Source: Neobacillus soli NBRC 102451 (GTDB lineage: Bacteria; Bacillota; Bacilli; Bacillales; Cytobacillaceae). From it: DNA of 49,756 nucleotides. Positions 32,522 to 40,171 of this stretch are shown in pieces (positions within the stretch are counted from its first letter, which is position 1; every line of letters starts with the position of its first letter). The stretch covers positions 1 through 49,756 of the forward strand of contig NZ_BCVI01000035.1 in NCBI RefSeq assembly GCF_001591665.1, given 5' to 3'. Under the pieces are notes generated by a model. It had not been told where the DNA came from and ran no database searches. It saw only the letters and a program-made list of their open reading frames with translations. Position numbers and translations under genes: made by a program.

Positions 32522-33262
32522 TTACATCATGATTCCGCCATCCACGTGGAGCACAGTTCCATTCACGTAATTCGATTCATCCGAGGCTAGGAACAAATAA
32601 GCATTCGCAATATCCTCAGGCTTCCCTAATCGGGCAAGCGGGACCATCTGCATCATTTGTGCCAATACCTTTTCTGGAACCTTTGCCGTCATCCCTGTTT
32701 CGATAAATCCCGGCGCAACAGCATTGACATTAATCCCTTTTCGCCCCAGCTCCTTCGCCCATGTTTTCGTCATGCCGACAACGCCTGCCTTCGTCGCAGC
32801 ATAATTCGTTTGTCCGACATTTCCATAAACCCCCGAAACAGAAGATGTGTTAATAATTTTTCCACGGCCATTCGCAATCATCGCTGGCAATACGGCTTGC
32901 GTACAGTGAAAAACACCTGTTAGATTAACATCAAGTACCGTTTGAAAATCTTCAACCGATAGCTTTGACAGCATGGCATCTCTCGTGATCCCCGCATTAT
33001 TAATGAGGATATCAATCTTACCGTAAGAACCCCTTACCTTTTCAACCATTTCATCAACACTACCGCGATCTGCAACATTCACTTGAAAAAAGCTAACCTC
33101 ATAGCCCTTCTCCTGCAGCTCCCGGGCACGCGCTTCCCCTTGCTCTACATTAAAGTCTGCCATGGCCACCTTTGCTCCTTCTCGGGCAAAAACTTCTGCA
33201 GCCGTCAAACCGATTCCACCCGCTGCTCCCGTAATAATGGCCACTTTTTCTTTTAATCTCAT
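32522..33262 (-). CDS. fabG: FabG-like short-chain dehydrogenase/reductase
   Basis: The 246-aa classical SDR has the cofactor motif TGAAGGIG (11-18), NNAG (88-91), catalytic Ser141, Tyr154 and Lys158 (YAATK), and the C-terminal VNGTVLHVDGG. The sequence matches 3-oxoacyl-ACP or acetoacetyl-CoA reductases. Its place after a KASIII-like and a hydrolase gene, and before an acyl-CoA ligase, suggests reduction or oxidation of a 3-oxoacyl or 3-hydroxyacyl intermediate in a dedicated pathway. It probably is not the housekeeping fabG. It overlaps the hydrolase stop by one base (TAATG). Confidence 0.88.
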   Translation of the reverse strand: MRLKEKVAIITGAAGGIGLTAAEVFAREGAKVAMADFNVEQGEARARELQEKGYEVSFFQVNVADRGSVDEMVEKVRGSYGKIDILINNAGITRDAMLSKLSVEDFQTVLDVNLTGVFHCTQAVLPAMIANGRGKIINTSSVSGVYGNVGQTNYAATKAGVVGMTKTWAKELGRKGINVNAVAPGFIETGMTAKVPEKVLAQMMQMVPLARLGKPEDIANAYLFLASDESNYVNGTVLHVDGGIMM

Positions 33263-34161
33263 TACTGCACCCCATCATCCAAAAATTGTGTAATTGCCGT
33301 TAATAATTGTGGCAGATCATCCACTAGCGGTGAATGCCCGCAATCCTTTAATTCGATAAAAACGGATTTTTCTCCTAGGTCTTCCAGCAACTCTTCGTTC
33401 ATTCCTGCTGTAATAACAAAATCGCGCTCTCCTCGTAACACAAGGACAGGAATATTGATTTCATCCACTTTGCCATTTCCTTCAACGAGTCCATTATGAT
33501 GATGACTGATATTAAATGTGTTGTTAGCATGATGTACCTCCGCTAAATTACGCTGAGTCCTCATATCTTGCACATACTCATCATAAAGCGCTGGATTAGG
33601 CTGATTGTGTGTATAAATAACCGCATTCCAAATCAGTTTCAATAAGTCCACATTATTCGTGTCATAGGCAGTTTGCACAGGGATCGTTCGAATCAAATCC
33701 TTTTTGATTTCTTCATGTAAGGAAAAGCGCCGCGGCTCCTCATTTTCATTTAACTTTCCGTCGAATGGGTAACCTCTTGTCGATTCCGACGCTAATAAAA
33801 TCAATTTATTACAATATCCAGGATAATCAACAGCAAACTGCATCGCGACTGCTCCACCTGTTGACCAGCCAACCACCGCAAAATCCTTCAAGCCAATTTC
33901 GTCAACAAACAGCTTCACATCATCAGAAAAATCTTTAATCGACTGAACGAGATTGTGATAGCTTGAGCCTCCAAACCCCCGCAAGTCAACCGCATAAAGT
34001 TTATATTTTGTAGCCATATTTTCTAGCACGAGATCCCAATGCTTCGATGATGTCATATTCCCATGGATTAATAATACCTTTATCTCGCCGCCTTCTCTCT
34101 CCCTGTAAGCCAATGTTTCTCCATTTGGCAAAAGCACTTCCTTCAAAGAAACGTTACCCAT
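33262..34161 (-). CDS. Alpha/beta hydrolase
   Basis: From the ATG at 34161 the product is 299 aa, starting one base after the KASIII-like stop (TGAgATG). The longer frame to 34221 lies inside that gene. It has the oxyanion-hole HGNMTSS (33-39), nucleophile Ser100 in VVGWSTGG, an acidic residue in RGERDF and His in CGHSPLVDD. A serine nucleophile makes it an esterase, lactonase, thioesterase or C-C hydrolase, and argues against a dehalogenase-like OleB enzyme. It is translationally coupled to its neighbours on both sides. Confidence 0.88.
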   Translation of the reverse strand: MGNVSLKEVLLPNGETLAYREREGGEIKVLLIHGNMTSSKHWDLVLENMATKYKLYAVDLRGFGGSSYHNLVQSIKDFSDDVKLFVDEIGLKDFAVVGWSTGGAVAMQFAVDYPGYCNKLILLASESTRGYPFDGKLNENEEPRRFSLHEEIKKDLIRTIPVQTAYDTNNVDLLKLIWNAVIYTHNQPNPALYDEYVQDMRTQRNLAEVHHANNTFNISHHHNGLVEGNGKVDEINIPVLVLRGERDFVITAGMNEELLEDLGEKSVFIELKDCGHSPLVDDLPQLLTAITQFLDDGVQ

Positions 34162-34162
34162 C

Positions 34163-35185
34163 TCAATCACCCTTCCCCCATCTAATCGTTGTTGCCCCCC
34201 ATGCGTAACCAATTCCAGCACTTACTAAAACGATGACATCACCATCCTTGATTTCCCCTTCTTTCAAGGCAAGCTCCAAGGATAAAATCTGATCAATTTG
34301 TCCGATATGTCCATAGTCTTCAAGATAAATAGACTGTTCTTCGGACAAGCCTAGTTCTTTTAATACATATTCATGGGCTGATTTTTTCATGTGAAGAATC
34401 GCCAGGTAGGAAATATCTGCCTCAGTATAGCCGCTTTTTCTTACAGATTCGCGAATGACCTTTAAAAAATTATCCATCGATTTTTGTTCTAAGCGCTGTT
34501 TCATCCCTTCAGGATCAAGCACATCAAGCTTATTCAGGCGTTGATCAATGGCTTCTTTGGTAATAGGGTGCTTGGTACCTCCGGAAATAACTACGACATC
34601 CTCCGAAAAAGAACCGTCTGTAATGAGTTTAGTTTCCAATAAGAGGTTTTCGTTCTGCCCCTTTTTTAAAAGAATCGCTCCACCGCCGGCACCAAGATTA
34701 AACATGAAACGGGTTCTCGGATTCTCGTAATCAATGAAATCCCCATTGCGATAACCGCCTGCAAGCAGGCAAGTTCGAATAGCAGGATCCGCAATCATCA
34801 TACTTTTCGCTACTTTTAACGCCATAATGGTCGTACCGCATCTTAAGGCCACATCAAATGCCCAGGCGTTTAGGGCTCCAACTTCTTCCTGAAGTTTAAT
34901 TCCGGCCGTCCAAAGCGGATATTCCTTATGTTCCTCACCAATATAAATGACAAGGTCAATCTCCAGCGGATCAATTCCCGCTTTAGCAATTGCTTGTTTT
35001 GCGGCAATAATCCCCATTTCACAAGTATGATCAAATGGGCCGGGTACATGCTTTTTCTTTATTCCCATTTTTTCTTCGACAACAGGAATAGGGATACCTG
35101 CCAGTTCTGCTATCTCTTTTCCGGTTAAACACTCCTTTGGTAAATAAATACCTGTACTAAGGATACCTATCTGCAAAACAATCAC
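34163..35185 (-). CDS. KASIII-like (3-oxoacyl-ACP synthase III/thiolase-fold) enzyme
   Basis: The 340-aa protein has the thiolase fold. Catalytic Cys116 is in DVALRCGTTIMAL, the first His in LAILHMKKSAHEY, and a family GGA-type glycine motif in FNLGAGGGAILL. Where FabH has Asn in NxGNTSA, this protein reads EDYGHIGQIDQ, so the third catalytic residue appears to be His. Housekeeping FabH has Cys-His-Asn. It may condense or cleave an acyl-CoA rather than start fatty acid synthesis. The annotated GTG start at 35185 has a weak ribosome binding site, and TTG at 35176 is an alternative. Confidence 0.85.
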   Translation of the reverse strand: MIVLQIGILSTGIYLPKECLTGKEIAELAGIPIPVVEEKMGIKKKHVPGPFDHTCEMGIIAAKQAIAKAGIDPLEIDLVIYIGEEHKEYPLWTAGIKLQEEVGALNAWAFDVALRCGTTIMALKVAKSMMIADPAIRTCLLAGGYRNGDFIDYENPRTRFMFNLGAGGGAILLKKGQNENLLLETKLITDGSFSEDVVVISGGTKHPITKEAIDQRLNKLDVLDPEGMKQRLEQKSMDNFLKVIRESVRKSGYTEADISYLAILHMKKSAHEYVLKELGLSEEQSIYLEDYGHIGQIDQILSLELALKEGEIKDGDVIVLVSAGIGYAWGATTIRWGKGD

Positions 35186-35193
35186 CCACTCAT

Positions 35194-35373
35194 CTATGCT
35201 TCTTCTGCCATTTCCTTCATAAAGTCCATTGCTTCTTCAATCGACTCAAATAACGTTTCCCGTTCTTCTTGCACATGCGTAACCTTTATTCTCCATTGTT
35301 TCTTGCTTGTTTCCTTTTCGATAGCGGCCAGTTGAAAACGAACGACGAAGGAAGCAATTTGATTTATATCCAT
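35194..35373 (-). CDS. Small acidic protein of 59 aa, unassigned
   Basis: An ATG at 35373 with AAGGAG 6 nt upstream opens a 59-aa frame starting MDINQIASFVVRFQLAAIEK, ending in an acidic stretch with FESIEEAMDFMKEMAEE and a TAG at 35194. It lies between the LivM-like gene (13 bp) and the KASIII-like gene (9 bp) with operon-like spacing. The composition suggests a small alpha/beta protein with a beta-strand N-terminal half and one C-terminal helix. I do not recognise the family. It may be an accessory protein of the pathway. Confidence 0.75.
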   Translation of the reverse strand: MDINQIASFVVRFQLAAIEKETSKKQWRIKVTHVQEERETLFESIEEAMDFMKEMAEEA

Positions 35374-35385
35374 TGTTTTCTCCTT

Positions 35386-36384
35386 CTATCCCGCTAATTT
35401 CCCCTCTTTTTTAGCAGAATGTTGTTTTTTTCGTTTCCAAGAAATCGAACTTAACGTACCGACAATCCCTCTAGGGAAAAACATAACCACCAAAATATAA
35501 ATAATGCCAAAGAAGATAATCCAGCGCTCAAATATCCAATGCTCTTTCGCCAGTTCCGTCAGCCAATGATGGGCAAATTCGATTAAACCTGCTCCAATGA
35601 TGGCACCGACTAATGTTCCCACTCCTCCAATGATCGTCATTAATAAAGCATCTAAGGTGATATCCATTGCAAACACACTTGTATTCACAAATCGAAGCGA
35701 TATGGCATATAAAATACCAGCTATCCCTGCCAATACGCCCGACATCACACTTGCGGCAATTTTATAATGGAGCACATGAAACCCTAATGACTCCGTTCTT
35801 TGTTCATTTTCCCTAATTGCCTGTAGCACCCTACCAAGCGGGGAATTGGTAAACCGCTTCAGGATGAGAAATACCGCAACCATGACGACCATACAAAGCA
35901 GGTAAAAATTAGTCCGGTCAATAAACAGTTCCGGGACGCGAAAGGTGAAGCCATCATTCCCATAGGTCAACGTCCGCCATTTTTCTGCTAAGACTAGAAA
36001 AAGTCCTGATAACGATAAGGTTAACATCGCATAGAAATGACTTTTTAAACGAAGTGTAAGCAAGCCAACAAGGAAGCTCACGAAACCGGTAATAACAATG
36101 GTTGTCAGGACTGCCAGGAGAAAATACCCGAGCGTTGGTTCAAACCGTTTCATAAAAATCCCCATCGAATACGCGCCGATGCCAAAAAACATCGCATGAC
36201 CAAAGGAAACGATTCCTGTAAAACCTAGTAAAAGGTCATAGCTCATCGCGAAAATTGAAAAAACAAATACCTGTGTTAACAAGATTAATAAATTTCTTGA
36301 TTCATAAACGAATGGCAATAGGAGTAAAAAAGCTGCAACGATTAGAACAATAGCCGTCATTCTATTTCCCTGAATAAATCTCAT
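35386..36384 (-). CDS. livM: LIV-type ABC transporter permease LivM-like (second system)
   Basis: From the ATG at 36384 (AGGGGTGA upstream) the product is 332 aa. The longer frame to 36405 overlaps the LivH-like gene. It has LivM signatures (MSYDLLLGFTGIVSFGHAMF near residue 45 and MTIIGGVGTLVGAIIGAG near 250) and a basic C-terminal tail. It starts 4 bp after the livH-like stop. Confidence 0.9.
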   Translation of the reverse strand: MRFIQGNRMTAIVLIVAAFLLLLPFVYESRNLLILLTQVFVFSIFAMSYDLLLGFTGIVSFGHAMFFGIGAYSMGIFMKRFEPTLGYFLLAVLTTIVITGFVSFLVGLLTLRLKSHFYAMLTLSLSGLFLVLAEKWRTLTYGNDGFTFRVPELFIDRTNFYLLCMVVMVAVFLILKRFTNSPLGRVLQAIRENEQRTESLGFHVLHYKIAASVMSGVLAGIAGILYAISLRFVNTSVFAMDITLDALLMTIIGGVGTLVGAIIGAGLIEFAHHWLTELAKEHWIFERWIIFFGIIYILVVMFFPRGIVGTLSSISWKRKKQHSAKKEGKLAG

Positions 36385-36388
36385 GTTC

Positions 36389-37249
36389 TCACCCCTTCGC
36401 CCCAAATAAGCCCTGTGGCCGAATGATTAACACAATAGCCATGAGGAGCATATTCACAGCCAATGATAGGTCCGGGACATAATAAGCCATAAACGAACCG
36501 GAAAGCCCGACTAAGATAGCCGCCAAAACGGAGCCTTTAAAATTGCCCATTCCCCCAATGACGACAACAATGAATGCTAAAATCGCGAATTCCATTCCCA
36601 TACCAGCATGGATTACCCCGGAATAAGGGCCGAGCAGCACGCCGCCAAGCGCCGCCATACCGGCACCAATCATAAAAACAAACATAAACACTTTTTGAAT
36701 ATTAATTCCAAGTGCCTGAACCATTTCTTTATTCATCACACCCGCTCGGACAACTAGACCGATTTTTGTTTTTTTGAGTAAAAATTGTACACCGGCAAAA
36801 ATAAGAAACCCTACTAAAATGATAAATATCCGGTACTTGATGATAATGACACCGCCAACCTCCCAGCTCCCCTTTAAATAATCAGGAGGCGATGCCGTAA
36901 GTTGATTGGGTCCCCATATTACTTTCAACATTTCAGATAAAACAAGCATGAGACCAAGCGTGATCAAAATCTGCTGTACATGGTTGCCATAGACCGGTTT
37001 AATGATCCACCTTTCGATAATAATTCCCAGCAGGAATCCTGTTAAGATGGCGCCAACAATGCCAATGACAAAGCTGTCTGTTTTCGCATAAATCCAAAGG
37101 CCGCTGTAAGCTCCCCAGGCAAATAACCCGCCATGGGCAAAATTCAGCACATCCATCAAACCGAAAATAAGCGTCAAACCTGCTGCCAATAAAAAGATCA
37201 GCATTCCCGTTGCCAAACCATTTAGGGTTAAATTCATGATTAAATCCAC
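36389..37249 (-). CDS. livH: LIV-type ABC transporter permease LivH-like (second system)
   Basis: The 286-aa permease has the LivH motifs FGLMDVLNFAHGGLFAWGAY near residue 30 and AFIVVVIGGMGNFKGSV near 225. It starts with GTG at 37249, with GGAGG 8 nt upstream. It pairs with the LivM-like subunit. Compared with the system at 14462-16341 it is clearly a different paralogue, not a recent copy. Confidence 0.9.
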   Translation of the reverse strand: MDLIMNLTLNGLATGMLIFLLAAGLTLIFGLMDVLNFAHGGLFAWGAYSGLWIYAKTDSFVIGIVGAILTGFLLGIIIERWIIKPVYGNHVQQILITLGLMLVLSEMLKVIWGPNQLTASPPDYLKGSWEVGGVIIIKYRIFIILVGFLIFAGVQFLLKKTKIGLVVRAGVMNKEMVQALGINIQKVFMFVFMIGAGMAALGGVLLGPYSGVIHAGMGMEFAILAFIVVVIGGMGNFKGSVLAAILVGLSGSFMAYYVPDLSLAVNMLLMAIVLIIRPQGLFGAKG

Positions 37250-37266
37250 GAATACTTCCTCCTTCC

Positions 37267-37974
37267 TTAGGCAATCCCTAAATATTTTCGCTTCATTCCT
37301 TCATCTTCTTTTAATTGCTTCATCGTTCCATGGCTTATGGTTCGTCCATCATCAATGATGTAAAAACAATCACCAATCGTGCTAGCCATCATGAAATTTT
37401 GTTCCACTAACACGATGGTAGTTTGATCTTTCATTTGTAGAATGGAATCCATCACTTTCTCAACCACAATTGGAGCCAAGCCTTTACTCGGCTCGTCAAT
37501 TAACAGCAGCTCGTTCTCATTTATATAGGCCCTTGCGATGGATAGCATTTGTTTTTGTCCTCCGCTTAAAAGGCCGCCCGGTTTTTTCCAAAACTTTTTC
37601 AAGTCAGGAAACAGATTTAAGATCCAATCCATTCGTTTCGCGGTTTCTTCATTCTCTTTTTGAATGGCGACTTTCATGTTTTCCTCAACGGTAAGTCCGG
37701 CAAAAATCCCCTGGTCTTCGGGTACGTAGCCGATGCCCTTATTAGCAATCGTGTAGGTTGGCAGGGAATGAATCGGTTCTCCTTTAAACGCGACACTTCC
37801 TTTCGAAGCCGGATTTAAACCCATAATCGTTCGAAGTGTCGTTGTTTTCCCTGCCCCATTTCTTCCAAGCAGAACGGTTACTTCTCCTTTTTTCACCTCA
37901 ATCGATATTCCTTGAAGAATATGATATTGTCCGATAAATGTTTCCACATCATTAAGTTCCAATAGGCCTTTCAA
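37267..37974 (-). CDS. livF: LIV-type ABC transporter ATPase LivF-like (second system)
   Basis: The 235-aa ATPase has Walker A GRNGAGKTT, signature LLSGGQKQMLSIA, Walker B LLLIDEPSKGLAP and VEQNF. It starts with TTG at 37974, overlapping the livG-like stop, with AGGAGGT 8 nt upstream. Confidence 0.92.
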   Translation of the reverse strand: MKGLLELNDVETFIGQYHILQGISIEVKKGEVTVLLGRNGAGKTTTLRTIMGLNPASKGSVAFKGEPIHSLPTYTIANKGIGYVPEDQGIFAGLTVEENMKVAIQKENEETAKRMDWILNLFPDLKKFWKKPGGLLSGGQKQMLSIARAYINENELLLIDEPSKGLAPIVVEKVMDSILQMKDQTTIVLVEQNFMMASTIGDCFYIIDDGRTISHGTMKQLKEDEGMKRKYLGIA

Positions 37975-38726
37975 TTGTTGTGACCTCCTAAATAAGCAGA
38001 CTGAACCGTTTCGTTTTTCATGATTTCTTCCGGAGTTCCGTCAGCTAACAATGTTCCATTAAACAAGACCATAACTGAATCCGATAAATCCAAAATCATA
38101 TCCATCTTGTGTTCGATTAGAACAATCGTGCGGTTCCCTTGTACTTTTATTTTTTTAATTACTTCTAAGATTGCTGGAACTTCCTCTAATGACATCCCTG
38201 CAGTTGGTTCGTCTAATAAAAGAACTTCCGTTTCAAGCGCCAACAGCATCGCAATTTCAAGTTTCCGTTTTTCGCCATGAGCAAGATTACTTGCCAGTGA
38301 ATTCTTTTTATCATCTAAAAGGACAAGCTTGAGCCACTCTAATGCCTTTTCCTCAAAAGCTCGATATTTTTTATAATGAAACAGCATCTGGTAACGAATT
38401 CCCGCTTGGGATTGAACCGCTAACCGTACATTTTCTAAAACCGTTAAGTTCGGGAATACATTGGTTATTTGAAAGGAACGGCCAATCCCCGCTCTTGTAC
38501 GGTTTGTTGGTGAAAATTTCGTGATATCTTTCCCGCGATAATAGATTTTTCCTTGAGTGGGGGTTAATTGACCGCTTAGGAGATTAAAAAAGGTTGTTTT
38601 TCCAGCACCATTGGGTCCGATGATTGACTTAAAGTGCTTCTCTGGAACGGAAATACTGACAGAATCCACAGCAGTATGGCCGCCAAAGGTAATCGATAAA
38701 TCATTTGTCTCAATAAGCGCAGACAT
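37971..38726 (-). CDS. livG: LIV-type ABC transporter ATPase LivG-like (second system)
   Basis: The 251-aa ATPase has Walker A GPNGAGKTTF, Q-loop GRSFQITNVFP, a LivG-type NLAHGEKRKLEIAM signature region, Walker B VLLLDEPTAGM and IEHKM. AGGTGGTG precedes the ATG. It is the first gene after the binding-protein gene. Confidence 0.92.
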   Translation of the reverse strand: MSALIETNDLSITFGGHTAVDSVSISVPEKHFKSIIGPNGAGKTTFFNLLSGQLTPTQGKIYYRGKDITKFSPTNRTRAGIGRSFQITNVFPNLTVLENVRLAVQSQAGIRYQMLFHYKKYRAFEEKALEWLKLVLLDDKKNSLASNLAHGEKRKLEIAMLLALETEVLLLDEPTAGMSLEEVPAILEVIKKIKVQGNRTIVLIEHKMDMILDLSDSVMVLFNGTLLADGTPEEIMKNETVQSAYLGGHNN

Positions 38727-38772
38727 TCACTTCACCACCTAAATTGTTAGCGTTAGAAATAAGGAAGAGGCT

Positions 38773-38791
38773 GACCGCGTTTTACTCGGTC
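38773..38791 (-). other. Intercistronic hairpin after the second binding-protein gene
   Basis: GACCG and CGGTC enclose a 9-nt loop, about 30 bp after the binding-protein stop. Like the hairpin at 14383-14414, it may set a higher level of binding protein than permease. The stem is short. Confidence 0.35.
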
Positions 38792-38821
38792 GAACCCCCG
38801 TCATTTTTACTTGATATTTGC

Positions 38822-40060
38822 TTACTTGTTGCGGATCGGCGGCGCCGTTTCTTCCGGAGTCAGTTCCCTAACTAGCACTGGCACTGGATATGGAACGCCA
38901 TCCTTCTTTTCGAGCTTAATCGCATACAATGCTTGCAGGGCTTGGTGATCTTCCGGACGGTAGGTCATTTTTCCTTTTGGTGTCTCAAAGCTCATTCCTT
39001 CCATCGTTTTGATTAGTTTATCAGCATCGGCATTCCCCTCTGTTTTCTTCAATGCCTCTACAATGGAAATGGCTGCACTCATCCCGCCAGGTGTAAACAG
39101 ATCGGGAACGTCGCCGTTAAATTTCTTCGTATGCTCCGCTACAAGCCAGTCATTAATTTTATTTTTGGGCAGGTCATGATAATAAACGGTAAATCCCTCC
39201 ATACCAATCAATGGCTCCATTGTCGATAATGCCGCAATATCCGGCGCTCCGGTTGAAATCTTGATTCCTTTCTCTTGCACCTTCATGTCGGCAATTTGCT
39301 TCCACGGTGAGTTTGCACCAGCCCATACTACAAACAGGTAATCAGGTTTGGCATCGACGATTTTTTGAATATTTGAAGTGAAATCTGTGGCCGCAGGATC
39401 CGCATACTCTTCCTTTACAATTTCGGCCCCCAGCTTTTTAGCCGCTTCTTTAAAGGCAGCTACCCCATCACGTCCAAAGGAATAATCAGGTGCAAGCGTG
39501 GCAATTTTCACACCCTTTTTCGCAATTGCCGCAGCACCAGCAACAGCATCCTGGGAAGAGTTACGTGCAGAATGGAAAATATACTTATTAAACTCTGAAC
39601 CTGTAATACTATCAGCGGCTGCCGGTTCCACAACCATTACCTTTTGATATTCCTCCGCCAACGGTAAAACGGCCAGCGTGTCTGCCGAGCTGGACGATCC
39701 GACTAGAAAATCAACCTTATCTTCTTCTAATAACTTCGTCGCTTTTTGAACCGCTACTTCTGGTTTCGTTTCTGTATCTTCAACAATGAATTGAATTTTT
39801 CTGCCGGCAACCTCCATCTTTCCATCCGTTGCATAATCAAGCCCAAGTTCAAAGCCTCTTAACGTTTGCCTTCCATAGGATTCTAGTGCTCCTGTCTTAG
39901 AGGCAAGCACACCAATTTTAATCGGTTCCTTAGTTTCCGTTTTCTTTCCACCAGTGTCCTTCGTCTCTGAAGATGTTTTGTCAGAACTGCAAGCACTGGC
40001 AAATATCATCATAAACATAAGTAAACCTAATAATGCCCATTTCCCTCGGTACCCCTTCAC
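38822..40060 (-). CDS. LIV-type ABC transporter substrate-binding lipoprotein (second system)
   Basis: The 412-aa protein has a lipoprotein signal with lipobox ASAC near residue 24, a Ser/Lys/Thr-rich linker, then a type I binding-protein fold (KIGVLASKTGALESYGRQTL, and later YSFGRDGVAAFKEAA). GTG at 40060 is preceded by AAGGGGG. It resembles the group of LIV-type binding proteins linked to organic or aromatic acids as well as amino acids, so the ligand is open. Its own promoter carries the 19-bp repeat (site A). With the ligase, SDR and KASIII-like genes the likely cargo is a carboxylate that is activated inside the cell. Confidence 0.9.
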   Translation of the reverse strand: MKGYRGKWALLGLLMFMMIFASACSSDKTSSETKDTGGKKTETKEPIKIGVLASKTGALESYGRQTLRGFELGLDYATDGKMEVAGRKIQFIVEDTETKPEVAVQKATKLLEEDKVDFLVGSSSSADTLAVLPLAEEYQKVMVVEPAAADSITGSEFNKYIFHSARNSSQDAVAGAAAIAKKGVKIATLAPDYSFGRDGVAAFKEAAKKLGAEIVKEEYADPAATDFTSNIQKIVDAKPDYLFVVWAGANSPWKQIADMKVQEKGIKISTGAPDIAALSTMEPLIGMEGFTVYYHDLPKNKINDWLVAEHTKKFNGDVPDLFTPGGMSAAISIVEALKKTEGNADADKLIKTMEGMSFETPKGKMTYRPEDHQALQALYAIKLEKKDGVPYPVPVLVRELTPEETAPPIRNK

Positions 40061-40111
40061 ACTTCTTCCCCCTTAATATGTTTAGTAACAACCTTGCAAA
40101 GCTTTGATTTT

Positions 40112-40144
40112 ATGATAGTAAAAGGTAGTTACAGTGGAGTTACA
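40112..40144 (-). promoter_or_regulatory. Direct-repeat operator and -10 box of the transporter operon (site A)
   Basis: The minus strand reads TGTAACTCCACTGTAACTA (40126-40144), then 8 nt and TATCAT (40112-40117). The element matches site B in front of the ligase gene in sequence, orientation and spacing to the -10. The regulator gene ends immediately upstream, so it is the natural candidate to bind here. Confidence 0.65.
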
Positions 40145-40171
40145 AAATAAAAACAGCCTTCTTTAAGGCTG
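40142..40171 (-). terminator. Terminator of the regulator gene
   Basis: On the minus strand CAGCCTT, a 4-nt loop and AAGGCTG are followed by TTTTTATTTT. The stop codon at 40163-40165 lies within the hairpin. The element overlaps the end of site A, so the binding-protein gene needs its own promoter. Confidence 0.85.

Noticed and set aside
30624..35185. OleABCD olefin or beta-lactone biosynthesis cluster
   Set aside because: Same four fold types, but the hydrolase has a Ser nucleophile (GWSTGG), the SDR is a 246-aa classical FabG type and not the long OleD type, and a transporter is part of the locus.
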